Made by a program: the position numbers and the translations under genes. Shown here in pieces: positions 8,907 through 16,528 of a stretch of 64,000 nucleotides of DNA; the first letter of the stretch is position 1, and each line of letters opens with the position of its first letter. The notes beneath the pieces were generated by a model. That model was not told the origin of the DNA and did not search any database. It saw only the letters and a list, made by a program, of their open reading frames with translations. Origin of the DNA: Bacteroidales bacterium (GTDB taxonomy: Bacteria; Bacteroidota; Bacteroidia; Bacteroidales; UBA932); contig SUYO01000003.1 of NCBI GenBank assembly GCA_015060385.1, forward strand, positions 62,001-126,000. Reading direction: 5' to 3'.

Positions 8907-9961
8907 TGAGATTTGCAGATATCATAGGAAACAAGGTGGCGTCAGACGCTCTGCGGTCCATGGCGGACAGCGGAAGGGTTGCCCATGCCATGCTTTTCTA
9001 TGAAAACGAAGGTTGCGGAGCCCTGCCTCTTGCGCTGGCATATGTCCAGTACCTGAACTGCAGGAATCCCCATGACGGTGATTCATGCGGCGAATGCCCT
9101 TCGTGCCGGCAGATGGCAAAGCTCATACATCCGGATGTACACTTCGTCTTTCCGGTGAACAAAGGCCCGAAGTCTTCGGATGACAAGCCGGTTTCGGAGT
9201 CATATATAAAATATTGGAGGGAGCTTGCGCTTGCAAATCCCTATTTTGTGGAAGCCGATCTTCAGAAGGCGATAGGAATCGAGAGCAAGAGTGGGCTGAT
9301 TGCGGTGCCCGAGGCAAAGTCCATCCTCAGCAAACTCTCGCTGACAGCCGTATCCGACGGATATAAGGCTGTCATCTTCTATCTTCCTGAAAAGATGAAT
9401 CAGGAAGCAGCAAACAGGCTTCTGAAGATGGTGGAGGAGCCTCCGGTGAAGACGATCTTCCTCTTCATCACACATGCTCCGGAAAAGGTGCTCCAGACCA
9501 TCTTCTCGCGCTGCCAGAGTCTCAGGGTTCTACCTTTAAGCAAGGAAGAAAAGGAAGCTGTCCGTGCGATGGCTCCTGAGGAGGACAGGGAAGAGTATGA
9601 AAACTTCATGGGACTTTTCACTGATCTTATGAAAGCTCTGACGGCACGTGACCTTCTGGCGGCATTGGAAGGTGGAGAGCAGATAGCTTCTCTGGACTCA
9701 CGTGAAAAACAGAAAGCTTTTTGTACCTTTGCAGGCGGGTGTATAAGAAAGATATTCATGCTTCAGCAGAAGCTTCCGCAGATAGCCGACATTCATCCTG
9801 AAGAAGAAGCTTTCTATGCGGAAATGGCAAGCAAGTGTGGAAGAAAGTTCTGCTCGAAGACAATTTCAAATATTGAGAAGGTCGCATACATGATAGACAG
9901 GAATGTAAATTCGAAGATCCTGTTCTGTGATCTTGTCAACCGTATGTTTTTTAGTATATGA
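8906..9961 (+). CDS. holB: DNA polymerase III delta' subunit (clamp loader)
   Basis: A 351-residue clamp-loader subunit. The N-terminus MRFADIIGNKVASDALRSM resembles the DnaX/HolB start. A zinc-binding cluster CxxxxxxxxCGECPSC follows near residues 46-62. The segment NRLLKMVEEPPVKTIFLFIT and the arginine-finger motif SRCQSLRVLPL are diagnostic of the gamma/tau/delta' family. The Walker A motif is degenerate (FYENEGCGALPLAL), as expected for delta', which does not hydrolyse ATP. It works with DnaX, encoded at 54.2-55.9 kb. The next gene overlaps by 4 nt (ATGA). Confidence 0.9.
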   Translation: MRFADIIGNKVASDALRSMADSGRVAHAMLFYENEGCGALPLALAYVQYLNCRNPHDGDSCGECPSCRQMAKLIHPDVHFVFPVNKGPKSSDDKPVSESYIKYWRELALANPYFVEADLQKAIGIESKSGLIAVPEAKSILSKLSLTAVSDGYKAVIFYLPEKMNQEAANRLLKMVEEPPVKTIFLFITHAPEKVLQTIFSRCQSLRVLPLSKEEKEAVRAMAPEEDREEYENFMGLFTDLMKALTARDLLAALEGGEQIASLDSREKQKAFCTFAGGCIRKIFMLQQKLPQIADIHPEEEAFYAEMASKCGRKFCSKTISNIEKVAYMIDRNVNSKILFCDLVNRMFFSI

Positions 9962-11202
9962 TGGAATCTTCTGAATCAAAGAGATATGACTGCTCACGCG
10001 GATGTGTGGTAGAACGTTCCGAAACAGGGGAACTTGACTGCACATATCGTCAGGGATGCTGCAAGCTTGAGGTCTATGACTGGCTTGCGGGCGTGAATCA
10101 GGAGCAGTTCAATGAGTATTTTGAGGTGCGTTTCAAGAATACCCGCAAGGGTATATTCCGCAATGCATCCGGTCAGAGCATAAAGATCGGAGACCTTGTC
10201 ATTGTTGAGGCCGCAAACGGTCATGACCTGGGTATCGTTACGCTTGAAGGCCCTATTGTAGGACGTCAGATGAAGTGCAAGAGGGTCAATCCCGAGACCT
10301 TCGAGTTCAAGAAGATATATCGCAAGGCAAAGCTTTTCGATGTCGAGAAGTGGCAGGAAGCCATAGCACGTGAGCATGAGACCATGATCCGTTCGCGCCA
10401 GATAGCTGCAGAGCTGGGCCTGGAGATGAAGATCGGAGACGTGGAATTCCAGGGTGACGGCACCAAGGCTATTTTCTACTACATTGCAGATGGTCGTGTG
10501 GACTTCCGTCAGCTCATCAAGATCTTTGCTGAGGAATTCCGTATCAGGATCGAGATGAAGCAGATCGGTGCCCGTCAGGAAGCCGGACTTATCGGTGGTC
10601 TGGGTGTATGTGGACGTGAGCTCTGCTGTTCGAACTATATTTCAAGTTTCCAGTCGATCACGACCTCTGCAGCGAGATGTCAGGATCTTTCCCTGAATCC
10701 TCAGAAACTGGCAGGACAGTGCGGAAAGCTCAAATGCTGCCTCAATTATGAGACTGCCGCATATATGGATGCCCAGTCCAGGATTCCTAAGGTCTATAAT
10801 CCTCTCGAATTCGAGGATGGACTTGCATATCTGATGAAGACGGACATCCTGCGCGAGATCATGTATTTTTCATATGATCCTCAGTCTCTTGCCAACCTGT
10901 ATCCTCTATACGCCGAGGATGTATGGGACATCATAAAGATGAACCGTAACGGCGAGAAGCCTGCTTCCCTCAAGGAGGATTCGGAGCAGGTAGCTCCTGA
11001 GTTCGTGACTGCGGTGGGTGATGATGCGATAAACCGTTTCGACGAGGCCCGCAAGCGTAAGAAGAAGAAACGCTCACGAAGTGGCCAGAAGAAGACTTCC
11101 GCCCCTGCAGAAGCGGCTGCTCCAGAAAAACATACTAACAAAAGTGGAAGAAGCGGAAAGGGCCGCCGTGGTCCTAAGAATCCAAATCAGGAGCAGCAGT
11201 AA
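9958..11202 (+). CDS. ricT: PSP1-domain protein RicT/YaaT-like
   Basis: A 414-residue protein with the Cys-rich signature of RicT: GLGVCGRELCCSNYISSF followed by QCGKLKCCLNYE, which provides cysteines for an Fe-S cluster. In Bacillus, RicT joins RicA and RicF in a complex that promotes RNase Y-dependent RNA processing; no RicA or RicF is in the window. The last 70 residues are a basic, low-complexity tail (RKRKKKKRSRSGQ... to the end) that suggests nucleic-acid contact. It overlaps holB by 4 nt and trmB by 1 nt. In Bacteroidota this gene is usual beside holB. Confidence 0.88.
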   Translation: MMESSESKRYDCSRGCVVERSETGELDCTYRQGCCKLEVYDWLAGVNQEQFNEYFEVRFKNTRKGIFRNASGQSIKIGDLVIVEAANGHDLGIVTLEGPIVGRQMKCKRVNPETFEFKKIYRKAKLFDVEKWQEAIAREHETMIRSRQIAAELGLEMKIGDVEFQGDGTKAIFYYIADGRVDFRQLIKIFAEEFRIRIEMKQIGARQEAGLIGGLGVCGRELCCSNYISSFQSITTSAARCQDLSLNPQKLAGQCGKLKCCLNYETAAYMDAQSRIPKVYNPLEFEDGLAYLMKTDILREIMYFSYDPQSLANLYPLYAEDVWDIIKMNRNGEKPASLKEDSEQVAPEFVTAVGDDAINRFDEARKRKKKKRSRSGQKKTSAPAEAAAPEKHTNKSGRSGKGRRGPKNPNQEQQ

Positions 11203-12029
11203 TGGGAAAGGACAAACTTCGTAAATTCAAGGAAAACGAGACTTTCAGGTGTCTGATCCAGCCGGCCACCTCTGAAGTCTTGAATTGTGATCACCCTTTG
11301 AAGGGGTGTTGGGGAAAGGAATTCTTCGGCAACGATAACCCCATCATCCTCGAGCTGGGTTGCGGAAAGGGAGACTATACAGTAGATCTGGCAGAAAGGA
11401 ACCCTTCATTCAACTATATAGGAGTGGACATCAAGGGTGCCCGTCTGTGGAAAGGTGCCAAGTATGCCGAGGAGCATGGTCTGAAGAATGTGGGTTTCCT
11501 CCGTACACGCATCGAGTTCATCGAATCCCTGTTCGCTCCCGGTGAGGTTTCTGAAATCTGGATAACCTTTGCGGATCCTCAGATCGGTCGTGAGAAGAAG
11601 CGTCTTACGGCTCCTCTGTTCATGAACCGCTACCGTAACTTTCTTAAGGAGGGCGGAATCGTCCACCTTAAGACCGACAGCAGGTATCTCCATGAGTATT
11701 CCCTTGCCATGGCTCAGCAGAATGGTCTTGAAATTCTGGCTGCAGCTACCGATATCTATGGTGCTGACCGTGAGCGTCTTTATGAAAGCGGACTTTCTTC
11801 GCTTTGCGGCCGCGATGCCGTGGATGCCCTTTTCGAAGTGCAGACCTTCTACGAGGCCCAGTATCTTGCCCAGGGGTTCGAGATAACCTATCTTTCCTTC
11901 CTTGCAGACCACTCCGGAGACTATATTTCTCCTGAATGGAATGAGGACCGATGGAAGGATGAGGGACATCATTTCGTCATTCCTTCCGGCCTTCCTGTGG
12001 CATCAAAATTTTATCCTATCGAGCAATAA
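11202..12029 (+). CDS. trmB: tRNA (guanine-N7-)-methyltransferase
   Basis: A 275-residue SAM-dependent enzyme that makes m7G46 in tRNA. The SAM-binding motif LELGCGKGDYTVDLA is near residues 51-65, followed by YIGVDIKGARLWKGAKYA. The catalytic-region motif WITFADPQIGREKKRL corresponds to the WPKxxHxKRR/FxDPWPKxRH segment of TrmB, here with QIGREKKR instead of WPKKRH, a variant typical of Bacteroidota sequences as I recall. It is the last gene of the operon starting at the LOG gene and converges with miaA. Confidence 0.9.
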   Translation: MGKDKLRKFKENETFRCLIQPATSEVLNCDHPLKGCWGKEFFGNDNPIILELGCGKGDYTVDLAERNPSFNYIGVDIKGARLWKGAKYAEEHGLKNVGFLRTRIEFIESLFAPGEVSEIWITFADPQIGREKKRLTAPLFMNRYRNFLKEGGIVHLKTDSRYLHEYSLAMAQQNGLEILAAATDIYGADRERLYESGLSSLCGRDAVDALFEVQTFYEAQYLAQGFEITYLSFLADHSGDYISPEWNEDRWKDEGHHFVIPSGLPVASKFYPIEQ

Positions 12030-12040
12030 GGCAGAAGGTC

Positions 12041-12057
12041 CTGCGGGAAGCCCGCGG
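12041..12057. terminator. Short hairpin between convergent trmB and miaA
   Basis: The inverted repeat GCGGG (12043-12047) / CCCGC (12051-12055) with a 3-nt loop lies in the 28-nt gap between the two stops. There is no T tract, so its role as terminator is only suggested by position. Confidence 0.35.
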
Positions 12058-13056
12058 CTATACGTTGGTCCAGTGGATGCGGATGCCTTTGCGTTCCATT
12101 CCGCGGAACCAGGTCATCTGACGTTTCGCGAACTGATGGATGGCGGTCGCGAGCTGGGTCCGCATCTGTTCGAAGGTAAGTTCTCCCGTAATGTACAGGG
12201 TCACGAACTTATATTCCAGTCCATAATATATAAGGTCATCCGCCGATACGGGACCATGGCCTTCCGTCAGTGCCGGGTGCGTGCCGTCCATGAGGCTGCG
12301 GATCTCATCGACCATGCCCTCGTCGAGACGTGCATCGAGCCTGCGGTCGATGCGGGCGTTCCTCTCCTCGCGGGTTACCAATGTACCTATATAATATGTG
12401 TTCTTCGGAAGGAAGGATGTCCTTTCTACGGGATGTTCCGCTTCATATATCGCAATCTCGAGGGCGCGGATCAGGCGTTTGCGGGTATCGTAGTCGGTGT
12501 TGTTGTGGAGCGGCTTGAGGGAGGCGAGCTGCGCGATGAGTTCTTCATCAGACTTCTTTTCGAGTTCAGCCCGGAGCTGCGGGTCAGGAGGTACCTCCGG
12601 AAGGGAATATCCGCATGTGGCGGCTTCTATGTACAGGCCGCTGCCTCCGCAAAGGATAGGGATGCACCCTCTTTCACGTATATCCCTGTAGGCCTTTTCG
12701 AAGTCGCGCTGGTATTCGAAGATGTTGTATTTCTCTCCGGCGTCGACGATGTCCATAAGGTGGTAGGGGATTTCTTCATATTCGGCAAGGTCCTTTCCGG
12801 TGCCTATGTCCATACCGCGGTATACCTGACGTGAGTCGGCTGAGATTATTTCCACCGGGTATCCGGAGAGCAGGGAGTTGATCTCCCTTGCAAGCCGGAC
12901 GGCATAGCGGGTCTTGCCGCTGGCCGTCGGGCCGAGGACGCAGATCAGGTCGATTTCTCCGGCGAGATATTTGTCAAGGATTTCCCTGACATTTATTTCT
13001 TCAGCAGGAGGGAGTTCCGCCATCGGGGGAATGGGTGTGAAAGGTTTCTTTGCCAT
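12058..13056 (-). CDS. miaA: tRNA dimethylallyltransferase (first of two paralogues)
   Basis: A 332-residue enzyme that adds a dimethylallyl group to A37 of tRNAs reading UNN codons. The P-loop GPTASGKTRYAVRLA is near residues 42-56, then SADSRQVYRGMDIGTGK (substrate-binding DSRQxY motif), and AIHQFAKRQMTWFRGM near the C-terminus. An N-terminal extension of about 35 residues precedes the P-loop. A second MiaA homologue is encoded at 35511-36425; Bacteroidota commonly carry two. A possible minus-strand -7 box, TATCTTTG, is at 13071-13064. Confidence 0.93.
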   Translation of the reverse strand: MAKKPFTPIPPMAELPPAEEINVREILDKYLAGEIDLICVLGPTASGKTRYAVRLAREINSLLSGYPVEIISADSRQVYRGMDIGTGKDLAEYEEIPYHLMDIVDAGEKYNIFEYQRDFEKAYRDIRERGCIPILCGGSGLYIEAATCGYSLPEVPPDPQLRAELEKKSDEELIAQLASLKPLHNNTDYDTRKRLIRALEIAIYEAEHPVERTSFLPKNTYYIGTLVTREERNARIDRRLDARLDEGMVDEIRSLMDGTHPALTEGHGPVSADDLIYYGLEYKFVTLYITGELTFEQMRTQLATAIHQFAKRQMTWFRGMERKGIRIHWTNV

Positions 13057-13102
13057 AGTGATGCAAAGATAGCATTTTATGATGCATTTGAGAAAAAAGC
13101 AC

Positions 13103-13110
13103 TAACTTTG
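13103..13110 (+). promoter_or_regulatory. -7 element, probable smpB promoter
   Basis: TAACTTTG matches TAnnTTTG. The nearest TTTG upstream (13087-13090) is only 12 nt away, so the -33 element is poor. The transcript would carry the double-hairpin repeat at 13148-13256 in its leader. Confidence 0.4.
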
Positions 13111-13147
13111 CAGTCCCTTATCGCATCTTTTGGATGCCGGAATAACC

Positions 13148-13256
13148 GATGTACCAGAAATTGCAAGTTTTTTGGCACATCACCTGCCGAAAACTATGAA
13201 AAAGTCTGGAAATCAGAGGTGATGCGCCAAGAATCCGTGGTTTTATGGTACATCAC
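13148..13256. repeat. Paired imperfect palindromes (REP-like doublet) upstream of smpB
   Basis: Hairpin 1 (13148-13181) has arms GATGTACCA/TGGCACATC; hairpin 2 (13219-13256) has arms GTGATGCGCCA/TGGTACATCAC. The two share the arm core GATGyrCCA/TGGyACATC and are 37 nt apart. The layout (two related hairpins around 35 nt with a linker) resembles the other doublets in this window, but the sequence is a different family. Confidence 0.65.
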
Positions 13257-13302
13257 TTTTAGAGGATACGTGAGGCGGAAAGTGTTTTAGAAAATTAAGA
13301 TT

Positions 13303-13752
13303 ATGCCGAAAGCAAAAAGCAGTGTAGAGATAAAGAACAGGAGGGCTTCGTTTGATTATGAATTCATCGAGACCTTCCAGGCGGGAATGGTGCTTACTGG
13401 CACTGAGATAAAGTCCATCAGGGCGGGTAAGGCCTCGCTGGTGGATGCTTTCTGTTATTTCAACGGCAATGAGCTGTATGTCAAGAATATGCATATAGCT
13501 GAATACTGGTGGGGAAGCTGGGGGAAGCACGACCCTCGTCGTGAGCGCAAGCTCCTTCTTACCCGCAAGGAACTCAACAAGCTCCAGAGAGCTGTAAAGG
13601 AAAAAGGCCTCACTATTGTCGGCGTAAAGCTTTACATTGCAGATAACGGATACGCCAAGCTTCTTATTGCGCTTGCCCGAGGTAAGAAGGAATATGACAA
13701 GCGCGCTTCGATAAAGGAGAAGGACCTTCGCCGCGAAATGGAGAGAATCTGA
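13303..13752 (+). CDS. smpB: SsrA-binding protein SmpB
   Basis: A 149-residue tmRNA partner required for trans-translation of stalled ribosomes. The start [19 protein letters not shown], the motif [19 protein letters not shown] and the C-terminal [20 protein letters not shown] (basic tail that mimics the tRNA anticodon arm on the ribosome) are all canonical. Length is usual. The tmRNA gene ssrA is not in the window. Confidence 0.95.
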   Translation: MPKAKSSVEIKNRRASFDYEFIETFQAGMVLTGTEIKSIRAGKASLVDAFCYFNGNELYVKNMHIAEYWWGSWGKHDPRRERKLLLTRKELNKLQRAVKEKGLTIVGVKLYIADNGYAKLLIALARGKKEYDKRASIKEKDLRREMERI

Positions 13753-13774
13753 TTTACCGATAGTAATTATAACT

Positions 13775-14818
13775 ATGAGAGTTTTCTATAGACTGTTAGC
13801 CTCAGCAGCAGTTCTTATTGCTTCTGTGTCATGTGACCTGATTGATCCTGATGCCCCGGACCGCGATCCGGTGGAAAAGCCGGATTCTTCTGAAGAAGAG
13901 AAAACGCCTGAGGATCAGGACGGGCCGGTAATCAGCAAGCTTAGAAGATCCAGCGGAACACTGGAAGTCTCCATGACTTTTACAGCGGAGGCATCTTCTT
14001 CCTCCAGTCGCCTTCATGTGGCATTGCCATGTCCTCAAAGTGGTGATTATCAAGATATTTCCAATCTTGAAACCGATGGTCAGTCCAAGATTACCGATAA
14101 GGGTGACGGGTATCTGACCTGGAACGAGACATATGAAAGAGGAAGTAAGGTCAATCATACCAGCAAAGTAGTTTTTGATTACGTGACTTATAGTGTTTCT
14201 GTAGATTTTTCAAGAATTCAGGAAATCTACCCATATGATACGGAGTCTGACATTTATATGAATTATACTTCGTCAAGTGGGGAATATATTGACCCGATGA
14301 ATCCGAAAATCAAGTCCATAGCTTCCTCGTTGTGGGCTAAAAGTTCCGATGTGGTCGATTATGCCTATAGGTGTTACGAATATGTGGCATCGAAATACAG
14401 CTATCTTAATCCAAATACCGGTATACATACATTGGAGGATAATCTGAGGGCTGGTGGAGGAGATTGCGGCAATCTTTCTGCAATTTATATTTCCCTGCTC
14501 AGAAACAGGAACATCCCTTCACGACCTGTCGTATGCATCAGACCGGATTCATCCTTTCATGTCTGGAGTGAGTTCTATCTGGAATCGTACGGCTGGATAC
14601 CTGTGGATGTAACATACAAGAATTCTGATCCGAAAGGCGATTACTTTGGAATCTACCCTGGAGACGGAATAGTGGTGTCAAATGAGTATGACCTGTTGCT
14701 GGAGATAGGGGACAGATCCTTCAACATACCTCTGTTGCAGACCTATGCATATTGGTATTGGAATATGGCAGGTCCGGAGGACTCTTACACAATTACCTCT
14801 ATGCGCAAATCCAAGTGA
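13775..14818 (+). CDS. Transglutaminase-like lipoprotein
   Basis: A 347-residue exported protein. The lipobox SVSC puts the lipid on Cys20, followed by an acidic Pro-rich spacer to about residue 50. The C-terminal half holds a transglutaminase core: GGGDCGNLSAIYISLL (Cys231), SSFHVWSEFYLE (His262) and WIPVDVTYK (Asp278), which together form the Cys-His-Asp triad. Members of this superfamily in bacteria are usually proteases or amidases; the substrate is unknown. It begins 22 nt after smpB. Its G+C is somewhat lower than that of its neighbours. Confidence 0.85.
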   Translation: MRVFYRLLASAAVLIASVSCDLIDPDAPDRDPVEKPDSSEEEKTPEDQDGPVISKLRRSSGTLEVSMTFTAEASSSSSRLHVALPCPQSGDYQDISNLETDGQSKITDKGDGYLTWNETYERGSKVNHTSKVVFDYVTYSVSVDFSRIQEIYPYDTESDIYMNYTSSSGEYIDPMNPKIKSIASSLWAKSSDVVDYAYRCYEYVASKYSYLNPNTGIHTLEDNLRAGGGDCGNLSAIYISLLRNRNIPSRPVVCIRPDSSFHVWSEFYLESYGWIPVDVTYKNSDPKGDYFGIYPGDGIVVSNEYDLLLEIGDRSFNIPLLQTYAYWYWNMAGPEDSYTITSMRKSK

Positions 14819-14836
14819 TTGACCCCCATCGCAAAA

Positions 14837-14880
14837 TACAGTAAGCGCGTACTCCCAAAAGGGAGTACGCGCTTACTGTA
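14837..14880. terminator. Perfect 20-bp palindrome between convergent genes
   Basis: Arms TACAGTAAGCGCGTACTCCC (14837-14856) and its exact complement (14861-14880) enclose AAAA. It lies between the stops of the transglutaminase-like gene and metK and may terminate both. The core CTCCC-N4-GGGAG with yrC flanks recurs at 51302-51337 with TTTT in the loop. Confidence 0.7.
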
Positions 14881-14918
14881 AATATTTGATGCGCAACGTT
14901 TTATATGCTGCGCTTGTT

Positions 14919-16238
14919 CTATAGGTTGAATGTAGCTTTTACCATATCGACTGAGTCGAGGAGCTCCCATCCGAAGAACTGTACGAGTTCAGGGACGAAC
15001 TGGCCGTTCTTTCTGATCATCACGGTAGCCTTGTAAGGGTCACGACCGACATGACCGTATGATGCCGTAGGCTCATAGATAGGCTTCTTGAGACCGAACT
15101 TCTCGATGATCTTTGCCGGACGCAGGTCGAAGATTTCCTCGATCTTCTTTGCAATCTCAGCATCGCTGAGTCCGTTGACTGCTGTACCGTAGGTGTTCAC
15201 GAAGATGCTGAGCGGACGTGCCACTCCGATTGCATATGATACCTGGACGAGCATTTCGCGCGCTACGCCTGCTGCCACCATGTTCTTCGCGATGTAGCGT
15301 GCAGCATATGCTGCCGAACGGTCTACCTTTGACGGGTCCTTGCCGGAGAAGGCTCCGCCTCCGTGTGCGCCCTTGCCGCCGTATGTGTCCACGATGATCT
15401 TGCGTCCGGTAAGACCTGTGTCTCCGTGAGGACCTCCGATCACGAACTTTCCTGTAGGGTTCACATGCAGGATGTGGTCTCCCTTGAAGAGAGCTGCGGT
15501 CTCAGGTGCGAGAGTCTCGATGAGCATTGGAAGGAGGATGTTCTGCACGTCTTCGCGGATCTTCTTCTGCATTTCCTCGTCCACGCGCTTCTGTCCGTAC
15601 TGGGCACATCCGTCCGCATAGCTCATGTTGCCGAGAGATGCAGGAGTGAATTCGTCGTGCTGGGTCGAGATCACGATGGTATGCACACGAACCGGCTCGT
15701 TTGTGTCCCCGTCGTATTCTATGGTGAACTGCGACTTCGAGTCCGGACGGAGGTAAGGCATGAGCTCCGGCTGAGTCTTGCGGATCTTTGCGAGCATCAG
15801 GAGGGCCTGGTGGGCGAGTGCGAGAGGAAGAGGCATGTACTCTTCCGTGTCGCGGCATGCATAGCCGAACATCATTCCCTGGTCGCCGGCTCCCTGTGCG
15901 TCTGCGTCTTCTCCGACCACACCACGGTTGATGTCCACGCTCTGCTCATGGAGAGCCGAAAGGATTCCGCATGAATTGCCGTCGAACATGTATTCCGCCT
16001 TGTTGTAGCCGATCTTGTTGATCACGCGGCGGACTGTCTTAGGGATGTCCACATATGCATCTTCGGAGCGTACTTCGCCGCCCACTACCACGAGACCTGT
16101 GCTGCAGAATGTCTCGCAGGCAACCTTTGATTCCGGGTCCTGACGGAGGAATTCGTCGAGGATTGCGTCTGAAATCTGATCCGATACCTTGTCAGGATGT
16201 CCTTCAGATACTGATTCTGATGTAAATAAGTAATTCAT
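14919..16238 (-). CDS. metK: S-adenosylmethionine synthetase
   Basis: A 439-residue enzyme forming SAM from methionine and ATP. Signature segments are [17 protein letters not shown] near the start, [13 protein letters not shown] in the middle and [19 protein letters not shown] in the C-terminal domain. It is longer than the E. coli enzyme (384), owing to insertions typical of Bacteroidota MetK. I place the start at 16238 ([17 protein letters not shown]); an in-frame ATG at 16298 would add 20 residues that do not fit the family. A probable SAM-II riboswitch (16300-16356) and promoter (16369-16397) precede it, so SAM should repress the gene. Confidence 0.96.
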   Translation of the reverse strand: MNYLFTSESVSEGHPDKVSDQISDAILDEFLRQDPESKVACETFCSTGLVVVGGEVRSEDAYVDIPKTVRRVINKIGYNKAEYMFDGNSCGILSALHEQSVDINRGVVGEDADAQGAGDQGMMFGYACRDTEEYMPLPLALAHQALLMLAKIRKTQPELMPYLRPDSKSQFTIEYDGDTNEPVRVHTIVISTQHDEFTPASLGNMSYADGCAQYGQKRVDEEMQKKIREDVQNILLPMLIETLAPETAALFKGDHILHVNPTGKFVIGGPHGDTGLTGRKIIVDTYGGKGAHGGGAFSGKDPSKVDRSAAYAARYIAKNMVAAGVAREMLVQVSYAIGVARPLSIFVNTYGTAVNGLSDAEIAKKIEEIFDLRPAKIIEKFGLKKPIYEPTASYGHVGRDPYKATVMIRKNGQFVPELVQFFGWELLDSVDMVKATFNL

Positions 16239-16299
16239 ATCGTATAAATAAAATAAGCCCCACAAGAAATGCGGAGCCGTCACAAAAACACAAAACATT

Positions 16300-16356
16300 T
16301 GATGATTTTAGCATTTTTTAACGTGGTTGCAAGCAGGCAAATCTCTCCACATATCT
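16300..16356 (-). ncRNA. Probable SAM-II riboswitch in the metK leader
   Basis: Read on the minus strand, the leader shows the ordered conserved blocks of SAM-II: a P1 half TGTGG, loop GATTTGCCTGCTTGCA, the P1 partner CCACG, then GTTAAAAAATGCTAAAA. The GATTT, TTGCA, AAA and GCTAAAA blocks are those I recall as invariant in SAM-II aptamers. P1 pairs 16352-16348 with 16326-16322. It begins about 10 nt after the predicted transcription start and ends about 60 nt before the metK ATG. Position before a SAM synthetase supports the call. The pseudoknot partner was not verified. Confidence 0.65.
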
Positions 16357-16368
16357 TATTTCAGGGCG

Positions 16369-16397
16369 CAAAGATATATAAAAAATTTCATATGCAA
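16369..16397 (-). promoter_or_regulatory. metK promoter
   Basis: On the minus strand TTG (16397-16395) is followed after 18 nt by TATCTTTG (16376-16369). Transcription would start near 16362, directly ahead of the riboswitch. Confidence 0.6.
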
Positions 16398-16484
16398 TCA
16401 TTTGTATAAATTGTTATCTGTTAAATATTTGTTTCGGGATGATTAAAATTATCTTTAAAATTTCATATCATCATTAAAATGTCG

Positions 16485-16492
16485 TATCTTCG
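16485..16492 (+). promoter_or_regulatory. Probable -7 element for the TonB receptor gene
   Basis: TATCTTCG differs from TAnnTTTG by one base, with TTTC 20 nt upstream at 16461-16464. It lies 36 nt before the ATG and is divergent from the metK promoter. Confidence 0.4.
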
Positions 16493-16528
16493 CGGCATAA
16501 AAACCTTATTATTATTATCTAAAGTGTT

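Noticed and set aside
11902..12834. 310-codon open frame on the plus strand opposite miaA
   Set aside because: It is the complement of a clear MiaA with intact motifs; the translation has no recognisable features and follows from codon bias of the real gene.
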